Part shown: piece by piece, positions 17,849 through 26,478 of the stretch | Numbering within the stretch: position 1 is the first letter of the stretch | Layout: each line of letters opens with the position of its first letter | Notes under the pieces: model-generated | Database searches by the model: none | What the model saw: the letters and a program-made list of their open reading frames with translations, nothing else | What the model was told of the DNA's origin: nothing | Source: Rhizobium sp. TH2 | Lineage (GTDB): Bacteria; Pseudomonadota; Alphaproteobacteria; Rhizobiales; Rhizobiaceae | DNA length: 64,000 nucleotides | Assembly (NCBI RefSeq): GCF_024707525.1 | Contig: NZ_CP062231.1 | Span: 5,025,501-5,089,500 of the forward strand | Direction: 5' to 3' | Position numbers and translations under genes: made by a program

Positions 17849-18493
17849 TTACATCTGGGGAAAAATCGAAATCTCGCCGGATTTTCCACCGGTGAGCTTC
17901 AATCGCGCGGCGAAATTCACCGACGCGCCTGCCTCGATCCTGCCGGTAGCCGGCCGAATCGTGCCGATCAGTTCGCCGCCCTCGCGCGTCACCGACAGGG
18001 CCGGAACGTCGAGAATCCGGCCGGACCGGTTGACCAGCACACCGCTGACGGCAAGCAGTTTCATGCCATTGGCATCCTGCTCATCGACAAACACCCGCTC
18101 CACGGCAAATGGCTTCAGCGGCTGCTTGACCGGCCCCTCGGCGAGAGCGTTGAAGCCGCCAAACACCCAGAAGACGATCAGGAAGAGCGACGTGATCAGC
18201 GTCACGAAGGCCTGTGGCGACAGCCGCGACAGCATATGTTCCAGACTGTTGATGACGAAGACTCCGGCGACCGCGAACAGCCGGGATAACTCGAACTGGC
18301 GCGCCTGTTTGGGCGGAGTAGGATTGTCGTTGAATTCCCGTCGGGGGCGCTCGTGCGTGATCACCTCGAACACGGCATCCTCGACCTGCATCGGGCGATT
18401 TGCATTTGCTGTGAACCGCCGCATAGTGGGTTCCGGCGGCAGAACGTCGAAGACCTCGATCGCCCCATTGGCGCTTTTCCGGTTTGCCTGCAT
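17849..18493 (-). CDS. Single-pass membrane protein of unknown function next to ftsE
   Basis: I start at ATG 18493 (MQANRKSANGAIEVFDVLPPEP), preceded by GAGGGA; 214 aa. The open frame extends to 18655 but the extra part has no supported start. The cytoplasmic N-half is polar and basic, a single transmembrane helix lies at about 95-117 (VTLITSLFLIVFWVF), and the extracytoplasmic C-half looks like a small beta domain (ERVFVDEQDANGMKLLAVSG, ARLKLTGG). This layout is typical of the rhizobial proteins divergent from ftsE, for which I know no function. A link to cell division is positional only. Confidence 0.7.
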   Translation of the reverse strand: MQANRKSANGAIEVFDVLPPEPTMRRFTANANRPMQVEDAVFEVITHERPRREFNDNPTPPKQARQFELSRLFAVAGVFVINSLEHMLSRLSPQAFVTLITSLFLIVFWVFGGFNALAEGPVKQPLKPFAVERVFVDEQDANGMKLLAVSGVLVNRSGRILDVPALSVTREGGELIGTIRPATGRIEAGASVNFAARLKLTGGKSGEISIFPQM

Positions 18494-18654
18494 GGCTTCC
18501 CTCGTAATGCACCGCTTTCCGGGAATGTCCAGCCTGCGGCCATTGAACTTGAAGTTCACGAGAAGTAAACTGATTTGGTTAATGCTTCGCAAATCACAGA
18601 CTTCGGTACTTATGGCCATATGCCTTTCGAGTTTCCTCGGTACGGGACAAAACA

Positions 18655-19314
18655 TTGATTCATTTTGAAAATGTTGGTCTGCGTTACGGGATGGGGCCGG
18701 AAATCCTCAAGGATCTGACTTTCGATATTCCCAAGAAGTCCTTCCAGTTCCTGACCGGTCCGTCGGGCGCGGGCAAGACCAGCCTGCTCCGGTTGCTGTT
18801 CATGTCGCTGCGGCCCACGCGCGGATTGATCAAGGTGTTCGGCCGCGAAATGTCCGATATCCCGCAATCCGAACTGCCGATGCTGCGCCGCCGGATCGGC
18901 ATCGTCTTCCAGGATTTCCGCCTGCTCGACCATATGACGACCTATGAGAACGTCGCTCTGCCGCTGCGCGTGCGCGGCAAGGAGGAATCGGGCTATCGCA
19001 GCGATGTGCTCGAATTGCTCAAATGGGTGGGGCTGGGTGACCGCATCAACGTGCTGCCGCCGGTTCTTTCGGGCGGAGAGAAACAGCGTGCGGCCATCGC
19101 CCGCGCGCTGATCGACCAGCCCGAACTGCTGCTCGCCGACGAGCCGACCGGCAATGTCGATCCGCCGATGGCCAAGCGCATCGTCAAGCTGTTCCAGGAG
19201 CTCAACCGTTTCGGCACCGCCGTCGTCATCGCCACGCATGACCTCACTTTGATGGACCAAGTCGAAGCCCGCCGGATGATCCTCACGTCAGGGCGGCTCG
19301 ACATCCATGAGTGA
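18655..19314 (+). CDS. ftsE: Cell division ABC transporter ATP-binding protein FtsE
   Basis: ATPase of the FtsEX complex, which couples the division ring to periplasmic cell-wall hydrolases. 219 aa: Walker A GPSGAGKT at 35-42, signature LSGGEKQRAAIARAL, Walker B LLLADEPTG and the H-loop ATHDL. The start is a TTG (MIHFENVGLRYG); there is no earlier start in this frame and the family begins here. Its stop overlaps the ftsX start by 8 bases. It diverges from the unknown membrane protein gene. Confidence 0.95.
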   Translation: MIHFENVGLRYGMGPEILKDLTFDIPKKSFQFLTGPSGAGKTSLLRLLFMSLRPTRGLIKVFGREMSDIPQSELPMLRRRIGIVFQDFRLLDHMTTYENVALPLRVRGKEESGYRSDVLELLKWVGLGDRINVLPPVLSGGEKQRAAIARALIDQPELLLADEPTGNVDPPMAKRIVKLFQELNRFGTAVVIATHDLTLMDQVEARRMILTSGRLDIHE

Positions 19315-20308
19315 CGCCGCAGCGCAGAAGGACAAGGATAAAGCCCCGCCGCGCAAGGAGATCACGCTCCGCCGCACCGCCTCCATCGTGCCGCAGCAGA
19401 GCGTGCAGGGCCGGGCGCTGCTCGCCGTCATCGTCATCATGTCGTTCCTCGCCTGCCTCACCATCGGTGCGGTCAGCATGATCCGTTCGACCGCTTCGTC
19501 GTGGGCGAGCCAGATCTCGCGGGAGATCACCATCCAGATCAAGCCGGATGACACGATCGACATGGAGAAGACGCTCATTCAGGTACGCGACCTGGCGCTG
19601 TCCTTCGTCGGCACCCGCGACGGCCAGATCCTCGACAAGCAGGCCACATCGCGTCTGCTGGAGCCCTGGCTGGGTGCTGGCCTGGATATCGATGAACTGC
19701 CAGTGCCACGCCTCGTCGTCATCACCATCGATGACCAGAACCCGCCCGACTTCACGGCCATGCGGGCCGAGCTCAAGCGCAAGATTCCGCAGGCCTATCT
19801 CGACGATCATCGCACCTGGGTGGATCGCCTCGTGTCGATGGCGCGCACCACGGTGTTCATCGGCTCGGGCGTGCTCGGTCTCGTCTTCTTCGCCATGGTG
19901 CTGACCGTGATCTTCGCCACGCGCGGCGCGCTGGCCGGCAACCGGCACATCGTCGAGGTGCTGCACTTCGTCGGCGCGGAATCGTCCTTCGTCGCGAGGG
20001 AATTCCAGAAACATTTCCTCATGGTCAGTCTCAAGGGCTCATTGGCCGGCGCCTTCCTGGCTGCCGCCATGTTCACCGCCGCCGCATGGTGGCAGAGCGA
20101 GCGGATCGCGACGCCCGAGGCAGACCAGGCCGCAGCGCTGTTCGGCAGCTTCACCATCGACTGGACCGGTTATGCCGGTATCTTCCTGACCATGGTCATC
20201 ATCGCGGCCCTGACCACCGTGACTGCCCGCTTTACCGTGATGCGTACGATCGACGAGATCGATCACATCCGGTCCGATCCGGGCCGGCTCGATCAGTTCC
20301 AGGGGTAA
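19307..20308 (+). CDS. ftsX: Cell division protein FtsX
   Basis: Membrane partner of FtsE. 333 aa with the FtsX topology: a cytoplasmic N-terminus, TM1 at about 38-58, a large periplasmic domain (about 60-180) that in the family activates an EnvC/peptidase-type hydrolase, then three more helices near 181-205, 240-265 and 285-310. The ATG overlaps the end of ftsE, giving translational coupling and equal stoichiometry. Confidence 0.94.
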   Translation: MSDAAAQKDKDKAPPRKEITLRRTASIVPQQSVQGRALLAVIVIMSFLACLTIGAVSMIRSTASSWASQISREITIQIKPDDTIDMEKTLIQVRDLALSFVGTRDGQILDKQATSRLLEPWLGAGLDIDELPVPRLVVITIDDQNPPDFTAMRAELKRKIPQAYLDDHRTWVDRLVSMARTTVFIGSGVLGLVFFAMVLTVIFATRGALAGNRHIVEVLHFVGAESSFVAREFQKHFLMVSLKGSLAGAFLAAAMFTAAAWWQSERIATPEADQAAALFGSFTIDWTGYAGIFLTMVIIAALTTVTARFTVMRTIDEIDHIRSDPGRLDQFQG

Positions 20309-20403
20309 GCCAGTGAAAAGCTTGAAGCGCCAATATAGTAGACCATGCTAACTCAACCAGAAGCGCCTATATAAGGCCCCAAATCTAAACTAGAATATCT
20401 TGA

Positions 20404-21069
20404 ATGATGACCGGTGATGCGAGCCTTGGGGAAGATGTGAATAACGGCGTTATTCCGCGCCAGCGCCTTGCTGTCCGCGTTGCACATCACATACTCAGGC
20501 TGTTCGGCTTTCTCCTCCTCACCGCGATCGCGCTGTTTGCCGGCGGATTTCTCGTCTTCTACCAGCATGTCGCGACGATCCAGCCACCGGCCGATCCCGA
20601 GGCTGATGGCATCGTCGTGCTGACGGGCGGCTATCAGCGCATCGACCAGGCGGTCGAGCTTCTCGCCAAGGGCGCCGGCAAACGGCTGCTGATATCGGGC
20701 GTCAACCCGGCAACCACGGGAAATCACATCCGGCTGCTGACCCGCAGCCCCGGCGATCTTTTCGATTGCTGTGTCGATATCGGCCATGACGCACTCGACA
20801 CGACGGGCAACGCCACGGAGACGGCGCGCTGGATTCGCGAAAACGCCTTCAAGAGCGTGATCCTCGTCACCAACAATTACCACATGCCGCGCAGCCTCGC
20901 CGAGCTCGAGCGGACCGATCACGGCACGCGGTTCATCGCCTATCCGGTCGCGACCGATCTCAGCTTTGCCGAGATGACCCGCAATCCGCTGCTGATCAGG
21001 ACGCTCGCGGCCGAATATGTGAAGTTCCTGCTCGTCGTCAGCCGCGACTGGACCGGCATTTCCATATAG
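20404..21069 (+). CDS. YdcF/DUF218 family membrane protein
   Basis: A 221-aa protein with one N-terminal transmembrane helix (about 30-53) and an extracytoplasmic DUF218 domain (DGIVVLTGGYQRIDQAVELL, LLISGVNP, VTNNYHMPRS). The family includes ElyC and SanA, implicated in envelope polysaccharide or peptidoglycan precursor use, but the chemistry is not settled. It stands between ftsX (95-base gap) and plsC (73-base gap), a conserved rhizobial order. ATG 20404 and 20407 are both possible starts. Confidence 0.88.
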   Translation: MMTGDASLGEDVNNGVIPRQRLAVRVAHHILRLFGFLLLTAIALFAGGFLVFYQHVATIQPPADPEADGIVVLTGGYQRIDQAVELLAKGAGKRLLISGVNPATTGNHIRLLTRSPGDLFDCCVDIGHDALDTTGNATETARWIRENAFKSVILVTNNYHMPRSLAELERTDHGTRFIAYPVATDLSFAEMTRNPLLIRTLAAEYVKFLLVVSRDWTGISI

Positions 21070-21142
21070 AGCGACTTTCTCTTGACGTTGCTATGCGCTA
21101 AGGAGAGCGCGTTTTCCGCTCTTCAGGACATCAGAGCCGTTC

Positions 21143-21934
21143 ATGACCTATCTGCGCTCGGGCATTTTTCAACTCTGCTTCTATCTCAGTTTCATAGTGC
21201 AGATGATCATCTTCACGCCGATCTATTTCCTCCTGCCGCGCAAGACGGCTTACAAGATACCGAAGAACTGGGCGCGCTCGAACATCTGGCTGGCAAAGCA
21301 CATTGCCGGGATCAGCTTCGAGATCGAGGGAATGGAGCAATTGCCGCATCAAGGCTTCATCCTGTCGGCGAAGCACCAGTCCTTCTTTGATACATTCGCG
21401 CTGATCCCGTATCTCGATGACCCGGTCTATATCCTCAAGCGCGAATTGCTCTGGATTCCGCTTTTCGGCTGGTATGCCGCCAAGCAGGACATGATCCCGA
21501 TCAACCGCGCCGACAAGAGCCGCGCCATTCCGCAAATGGTCGCCCGCGCGCGCGAAGAGCTGGCGCGCGGACGTGAACTGATCATCTATCCCGAAGGTAC
21601 CCGCAAGGCGCCCGGTGCGCCGCCCGATTACAAGTATGGCATCGCCCGGCTCTACAAGGATCTCGATGTGCCCGTCGTCCCCGTCGTCATGCATCCCGGC
21701 CTGTTCTGGCCGCGCCACGGTTTTCTCCGCCAGCCCGGACATTTCAAGGTGAGGTTCTTGCAACCGATCGAACCCGGCATGCCGCCGGACCAGTTTTTCA
21801 AGCATCTGATCGAGGTGACGGAGCGGGCGAGCGACGAATTGCTGGTCGAGACGATCCGCAACAATCCACATCTCAAGATTCCCGAGAGCGCCAGGCTCCG
21901 GCTAGATGAATTGACGGCCGCTCAGGCCGCCTGA
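21143..21934 (+). CDS. plsC: 1-acyl-sn-glycerol-3-phosphate acyltransferase
   Basis: Transfers the second acyl chain in phospholipid synthesis to make phosphatidic acid. 263 aa with one membrane segment near 12-32. The catalytic HX4D motif is HQSFFD (His78, Asp83), preceded by Lys where Enterobacteria have Asn; this KHQS variant is usual in rhizobia. The glycerophosphate-binding YPEGTR follows near residue 150. The last 13 bases overlap the end of the converging ChaC-like gene. Confidence 0.92.
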   Translation: MTYLRSGIFQLCFYLSFIVQMIIFTPIYFLLPRKTAYKIPKNWARSNIWLAKHIAGISFEIEGMEQLPHQGFILSAKHQSFFDTFALIPYLDDPVYILKRELLWIPLFGWYAAKQDMIPINRADKSRAIPQMVARAREELARGRELIIYPEGTRKAPGAPPDYKYGIARLYKDLDVPVVPVVMHPGLFWPRHGFLRQPGHFKVRFLQPIEPGMPPDQFFKHLIEVTERASDELLVETIRNNPHLKIPESARLRLDELTAAQAA

Positions 21935-22467
21935 AGAAGCGCCCGCATCTTCTCGGCAACCGCTTCCATCCAGTGGTCGCGGATGCCGAGCTGCTTGAGA
22001 TGCTCGACGGTGTTGGCGACATAATCGGCATTGCGACCCGACTTGCCCTCGGATGCCGCCACGATCCGCGCCGCGTCGTCCACCGTCAGCCCCGCCGCAT
22101 ATTGCAGGTGTTTGCGATCGGCAATGTAGGTGAGCGCGGTGGCCGTCCGCCCGTCGCCGAACTTTATCTTCAGCCGCCGCTCGAGATAGACGTTGGTCAC
22201 CAGTTCCCGTTCGCGCAGATAGGCAATGACATCATCACGATTGCCGGGCGCGACGCGAAAGCCGGCCCCCTTGCAGGAGCCGCCGCGGTCGAGCCCCAGC
22301 ACGAGCCCCGGATTTTCGCGCGTGCCACGATGGACCCAGGAATGGATGCAGAGCGCCCTGTGGAAACCCTGCGCGGTGACGATCTCGCGCGCTTCGTAAT
22401 CGAAGCCGGGGTTCCACATCAGCGAGCCGTAGCCAAACACCCAAAATTCGTCCATATCCGCTGTCAT
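21922..22467 (-). CDS. ChaC-like gamma-glutamylcyclotransferase
   Basis: 181 aa from ATG 22467; a TTG at 22476 and an ATG at 22455 are alternatives. The family-defining N-terminal nucleotide-like loop FGYGSLMWNPGF is near the start, and the rest matches the ChaC fold (RALCIHSWVHRGTRENPGLVLGL, GAGFRV). Family members release 5-oxoproline from gamma-glutamyl peptides, with ChaC proteins acting on glutathione. The stop lies inside the 3' end of plsC, so transcription from the two genes collides at their tails. Confidence 0.87.
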   Translation of the reverse strand: MTADMDEFWVFGYGSLMWNPGFDYEAREIVTAQGFHRALCIHSWVHRGTRENPGLVLGLDRGGSCKGAGFRVAPGNRDDVIAYLRERELVTNVYLERRLKIKFGDGRTATALTYIADRKHLQYAAGLTVDDAARIVAASEGKSGRNADYVANTVEHLKQLGIRDHWMEAVAEKMRALLQAA

Positions 22468-22502
22468 TGGCTTCAATTCGCTGGCTCATCAAGGACGACT
22501 GA

Positions 22503-23501
22503 ATGGCTTTGGACACTGTGCGCGGGCCCTCGCCTGCATCCCGCAAGATTCGCAGGCTCGGCATTTCAGTCGCTGTCATCGTGGCCCTTTATTCGGCCGG
22601 CTGGTTCTATGTTGCAAGCAAAATCGAGGAGACTGTCCGCAACTTCATCGCCCGTCCGGGTCCGGTGGAACTCGCCTGCGACGGCCTGACCCGAACCGGT
22701 ACGCCATTCAGGATCGGCTTTGCCTGCGACCGTACATCGGTAAAGGACGATGCGACCGGCGGCATGCTGTCGACCGGGGCGATCCACGCGGTCGCCAATA
22801 TCTACAATCCCGGCAGCGCGATCGTCGAGCTTGACGGTCCCGCCGATGTCTCGCTTCTCGGCGGCACGGCGATAACGGCCAACTGGTCGCTGCTGCGATC
22901 GGGATTCTCGCTCGGCTTTTCCGGCCTGAAGACGCTTTCCAACACCGGCGAGAACCTTTCGCTCGATCTCTTCAGCTACGCCATGGTCGAGCCGATCGTC
23001 GCCAAGGCCAAGCATGGCGAGTTCCACATTCGTGGCAATGGTGCGGATGTGGATGTGGCGGTGCTGGCGGATGACTTTGCGCTGGCGACCAAGTCCGGTG
23101 CCGAGATCCTGCCGATGCTCTCGACCAGCACGGAATTGACGCTGAAGGACAAGGCCGAATTGCTCGAAGGCAAGCCCTTGTTGTCGAAAGCCATGACCGG
23201 CACGCTTACCAGCTTCAAGATCGCGACGCCGCAAGGGCTGTACGGCGAGATGAGCGGCCCGTTCGAGATCGACGAAAAGGGCTATATCTCCGGCACCTTC
23301 AAGACCCGGCTTGAAAAGCTTGGTCTCTGGGAAGCCAATCTTCTGAAACTCTTCCCCAAGGCCGACAACACGATTTCCGGCATGGCGGCACTGTTCAAGG
23401 GCTTAGCGAAAGGCGGCGACACGGTGACGGTCAATCTCGTGGTCGACAAAGGCACGATCACGCTTTCGATGTTTCCGCTGGGGCATATCCCGCCGCTGTG
23501 A
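22503..23501 (+). CDS. DUF2125 family protein, probably periplasmic and membrane-anchored
   Basis: 332 aa. A transmembrane anchor or uncleaved signal lies at about 19-38 (LGISVAVIVALYSAGWFYV), after which the protein is a long run of beta-strand-rich repeats of the DUF2125 family (PVELACDGLTRTGTPFRIGFACD with two conserved Cys). The family is common in Rhizobiales and resembles AsmA-like and lipid-tunnel envelope proteins in general character, but no function is shown. It diverges from the ChaC-like gene, and its TGA abuts the stop of the acyl-CoA synthetase gene with no base between. Confidence 0.85.
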   Translation: MALDTVRGPSPASRKIRRLGISVAVIVALYSAGWFYVASKIEETVRNFIARPGPVELACDGLTRTGTPFRIGFACDRTSVKDDATGGMLSTGAIHAVANIYNPGSAIVELDGPADVSLLGGTAITANWSLLRSGFSLGFSGLKTLSNTGENLSLDLFSYAMVEPIVAKAKHGEFHIRGNGADVDVAVLADDFALATKSGAEILPMLSTSTELTLKDKAELLEGKPLLSKAMTGTLTSFKIATPQGLYGEMSGPFEIDEKGYISGTFKTRLEKLGLWEANLLKLFPKADNTISGMAALFKGLAKGGDTVTVNLVVDKGTITLSMFPLGHIPPL

Positions 23502-25166
23502 TCAGCGCGCGGAGGCCTGCTTCTTTTCAGGCTTCTGCGTTTCCGTTGCCGCGCGATCCCTGAGCAGGCGCCGGATGACCTTGCCAGTCGTGGTCATCGG
23601 CAGCGCGTCGATGAATTCCACCTCGCGCGGATATTCATGCATCGATAGCCGGTGCTTCACCCAGTCCCGGATTTCATTGGCAAGCTTATCGGACGGCGCG
23701 AAGCCCTCGGCCAGCACGACATAGGCCTTGACGATCTCCGTCCGGATAGCGTCCGGCTTGCCAACCGCCGCTGCAAGCTGGATCGCCGGATGCGAGATCA
23801 GGCAATCCTCGATCTCGGCTGGGCCGATGCGATAGCCGGACGAGGTGATGACATCGTCGTCGCGGCCGAAGAACTCGACATAGCCCTCGGCATCCATGAC
23901 GCCCTGGTCGCCGGTCAGCATCCAGTCGCCGATGAATTTCTTGGCGGTCGCCTCTGGATTGTTCCAGTAGCCGAGAAACATGACGGGGTCCGGCCGCCGC
24001 ACCGCGATCTGGCCGGCGCTACCGCGCGGCAGTTCGCGCCCCTCGCCGTCGATGATCGCCAAGATGTGACCAGCGGTGACCTTGCCGATCGCGCCTGATT
24101 TGGTGACGCCGAGCGAAGCCATCGAACCGAGCACGATGTTGCATTCAGTCTGGCCGTAAAACTCGTTGACGGTGATGCCCAGAGCTCGTTTCGCCCAGGC
24201 ATAGGCCTCGCGGCCCAGCGATTCGCCGGCCGAACCGATGGTGCGCAGCTTGACATCGTACTTTTTCAACGGCTGCTCAACCTGCATCATCAGCCGGAGC
24301 GCGGTCGGCGGAATGAAGGCGTTCCTCACACCCGTCTCCGCCATGATGCGGAAGGCGAGATCCGGATCGAATTTCTGCGCCAGGGACGAGACGACGGGCA
24401 CGCCCATGACAAGCGACGGCAGCAAACAGTTGAGCAACCCACCGGCCCAGGCCCAGTCGGACGGCGTCCAGAACTTGTCACCCGGCTGCGGCAGGAATTC
24501 CTGCGCCATCTGCACGCCGGGAATATGGCCGGCAAGCACCCGGTGCGCATGCAACGCGCCCTTCGGCGGACCCGTCGTGCCGGAAGTGTAGATCATCAGC
24601 GCCGGGTCGTCTTTCGAGCTTTCGATCGCATTGAAGTCCGGCGCATGGGCGGCAAGCAGCGCCTCGAAATTCAGGCTTCCGGCAATATCCGCGCCCACGA
24701 CCACGACATGCTGGAGATCGGGCAGATTGGCGCGGATATCCTCGAGCTTGGAATGGCCGAAGGCATTGGTGACGACGATTTTGGCGCCGGAATCCTTCAG
24801 CCGATATTCCAGCGCATCGGCGCCGAACAGCAGCGCCAGCGGCAACGCGATGCCACCCAACTTGTAGATCGCGACATGGCCGATAACAGTGGCAAAGGAT
24901 TGCGGCAGCAGCAGCGCCACCCGGTCGCCCGGCTGGACGCCGAGCGCAACCAGCGCATTGGCGAGCCGGTTCGAACGGTCCCGCAATTCGCCATAGGTCA
25001 GCCGCTCGTGGTCGCCGTCGGGGCTGTAATGTTCGAGCGCCAGCCGGCCCGGTTCGCGCTCGGCCCACACATCCGCGACCACCTGACCCATGTTGAACTT
25101 TTCAGGAATATCCCAGCGGAAATCACGGATCAGGGCTTCGTAATTGTCACGCTTGGGCAGGAACAT
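23502..25166 (-). CDS. AMP-dependent acyl-CoA synthetase
   Basis: 554 aa from ATG 25166 (MFLPKRDNYEALIRDF); the frame is open to 25244 but the family starts here. Adenylate-forming enzyme: phosphate loop YTSGTTGPPKG (193-203), the YGQTEC motif, a LTGD hinge, and the C-terminal catalytic Lys in TTGKVIRR near residue 535. The opening and the WTPSDWAWAGGL segment resemble medium-chain or aromatic acyl-CoA synthetases more than acetyl-CoA synthetase. Which acid it activates cannot be read. It is the last gene before an accessory-looking stretch. Confidence 0.88.
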   Translation of the reverse strand: MFLPKRDNYEALIRDFRWDIPEKFNMGQVVADVWAEREPGRLALEHYSPDGDHERLTYGELRDRSNRLANALVALGVQPGDRVALLLPQSFATVIGHVAIYKLGGIALPLALLFGADALEYRLKDSGAKIVVTNAFGHSKLEDIRANLPDLQHVVVVGADIAGSLNFEALLAAHAPDFNAIESSKDDPALMIYTSGTTGPPKGALHAHRVLAGHIPGVQMAQEFLPQPGDKFWTPSDWAWAGGLLNCLLPSLVMGVPVVSSLAQKFDPDLAFRIMAETGVRNAFIPPTALRLMMQVEQPLKKYDVKLRTIGSAGESLGREAYAWAKRALGITVNEFYGQTECNIVLGSMASLGVTKSGAIGKVTAGHILAIIDGEGRELPRGSAGQIAVRRPDPVMFLGYWNNPEATAKKFIGDWMLTGDQGVMDAEGYVEFFGRDDDVITSSGYRIGPAEIEDCLISHPAIQLAAAVGKPDAIRTEIVKAYVVLAEGFAPSDKLANEIRDWVKHRLSMHEYPREVEFIDALPMTTTGKVIRRLLRDRAATETQKPEKKQASAR

Positions 25167-25293
25167 GCTGGAGAATTCCGGTTTGCTGCGCTGCAATAGC
25201 ACTTTTCGCCCCACTGGGGAATGAAAAAGACAGTTTGATGACAAGGCAGCTCAACTTGCTTTGAAGCGATTCTCCAGCGAACCGTACGCGATA

Positions 25294-25328
25294 AAACTGA
25301 TTGCATTTTGCAATCAGTTTGCTATTAT
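25294..25328 (+). promoter_or_regulatory. Promoter overlapped by a perfect 27-bp palindrome (probable operator)
   Basis: AAACTGATTGCA (25294-25305) and TGCAATCAGTTT (25309-25320) are exact reverse complements around TTT. A sigma-70-like promoter sits on it: TTGCAT at 25301-25306, 16 bases, TATTAT at 25323-25328, about 40 bases upstream of the hydrolase ATG. A third, degenerate half-site AAACCAGTTGCA follows at 25330-25341. A dimeric repressor bound here would block RNA polymerase. No regulator gene is adjacent. Confidence 0.75.
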
Positions 25329-25367
25329 CAAACCAGTTGCAATATTTAACCGGTTCAGGAAGCTGAT

Positions 25368-26051
25368 ATGACCGACACCAGAAAAACCTTCGTCATCGTG
25401 CATGGCGCCTGGACGGGCGGCTGGTCCTGGCAGCGCGTGCTCGACCGGCTTCACGCACTCGGCCATCGCGCCTATGCGCCGACGCTCACCGGCCTCGGCG
25501 AGCGAAAGCACCTCGCCGGTCCTGATGTCTCGCTCGACACGCATATCGACGACATCGTCAACGAAGTGCTCTTCAAGGATCTCACCGATATCACCCTCGT
25601 AACCCATTCCTATGGCGGCATCGTCGGCACCGGCGTCGCCGAGCGGATCGCCGACCGCATCAGCGCGATCGTCTTCGTCGATGCCATCATTCTGGGGGAT
25701 GGAACGAGCTTTGCCGAGGTCATGCCCTATTGGGATTTCTCCGAGCCACTGATCGCGTCGCCGCCGAGCAGCCCAGGAGATTATCTCAGGGAGGAAGACC
25801 GCCTATGGGTGGACCAGAAAGCCACGCCACAGCCGACCGGCACATTCACGCAGAAAATACGGCTGACCGGCGCCTACGAGCGCATCCCTAGGAAAACCTA
25901 CATCCTCGCCACCGGCTGGGACGGTTTCCGAGAGACAGCCGGCAAATATCGCAACGCACCAGGCTGGACCGTGCGCGAAATCGCAACCGGCCATGATGTG
26001 GCGATCGACGCGCCGGACGAATTGGTGGGGATGCTGGTGGAAGCCGCGTAG
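25368..26051 (+). CDS. Alpha/beta hydrolase (EstC/salicylate-binding-esterase-like)
   Basis: 227 aa, starting 12 bases or so after AGGAAG. The oxyanion loop VHGAWTGGW is near residue 11, the nucleophile Ser81 lies in HSYGG, and the catalytic His is in ATGHDVAIDAPDEL near residue 210. The small lidless form and the LTGLGERKHL segment match the plant MES/hydroxynitrile-lyase-like and bacterial EstC esterases. The natural substrate is unknown. It is monocistronic behind the palindromic promoter, which suggests induction by a small molecule. Confidence 0.82.
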   Translation: MTDTRKTFVIVHGAWTGGWSWQRVLDRLHALGHRAYAPTLTGLGERKHLAGPDVSLDTHIDDIVNEVLFKDLTDITLVTHSYGGIVGTGVAERIADRISAIVFVDAIILGDGTSFAEVMPYWDFSEPLIASPPSSPGDYLREEDRLWVDQKATPQPTGTFTQKIRLTGAYERIPRKTYILATGWDGFRETAGKYRNAPGWTVREIATGHDVAIDAPDELVGMLVEAA

Positions 26052-26478
26052 GCGCCTTCATGGTTGTGACGGTTCGAGGCACGTGCTACGATAGTGAAAC
26101 TTGCACTCTCGACAATTCGCACTTTACACGACGAAATCACACGAGATTCAGGAATGGGCGGATAGCACCTGCTTCCTTTGAAAACGGAAGCCGAATGAAC
26201 GAAGAATAATCGATAATATCCCACGCGGCATGCCCTATCTTACACCTTGTTCGATAGATCACTTCGGCAACGCTCATGTCATCTGTCGGCCGGCTGGCGT
26301 TAGCGCTTCGTGAACTTGATACTTGGAAAAGCGGCTAGCGCATTCGCATTTCGCCTAAGATGATACTCGCCGCCGCATCGGCAGCTTGGCGATGTCGTCA
26401 AGCTGCCGGCCAGGTCGCCTCACGGTTTGTGGGACGACCAGTTTCGAGAGTTTCCTATCATCTCGCCGGGGGGCACGA
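26052..26478. other. Long intergenic region without a visible gene
   Basis: 427 bases, somewhat more AT-rich than the flanks (for example around 26200-26230). Neither strand has an open frame with a ribosome site and plausible protein character. It should contain the promoter of the AI-2E/ion-channel pair. It may be the decayed remains of a lost gene; I see no known motif in it. Confidence 0.4.
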
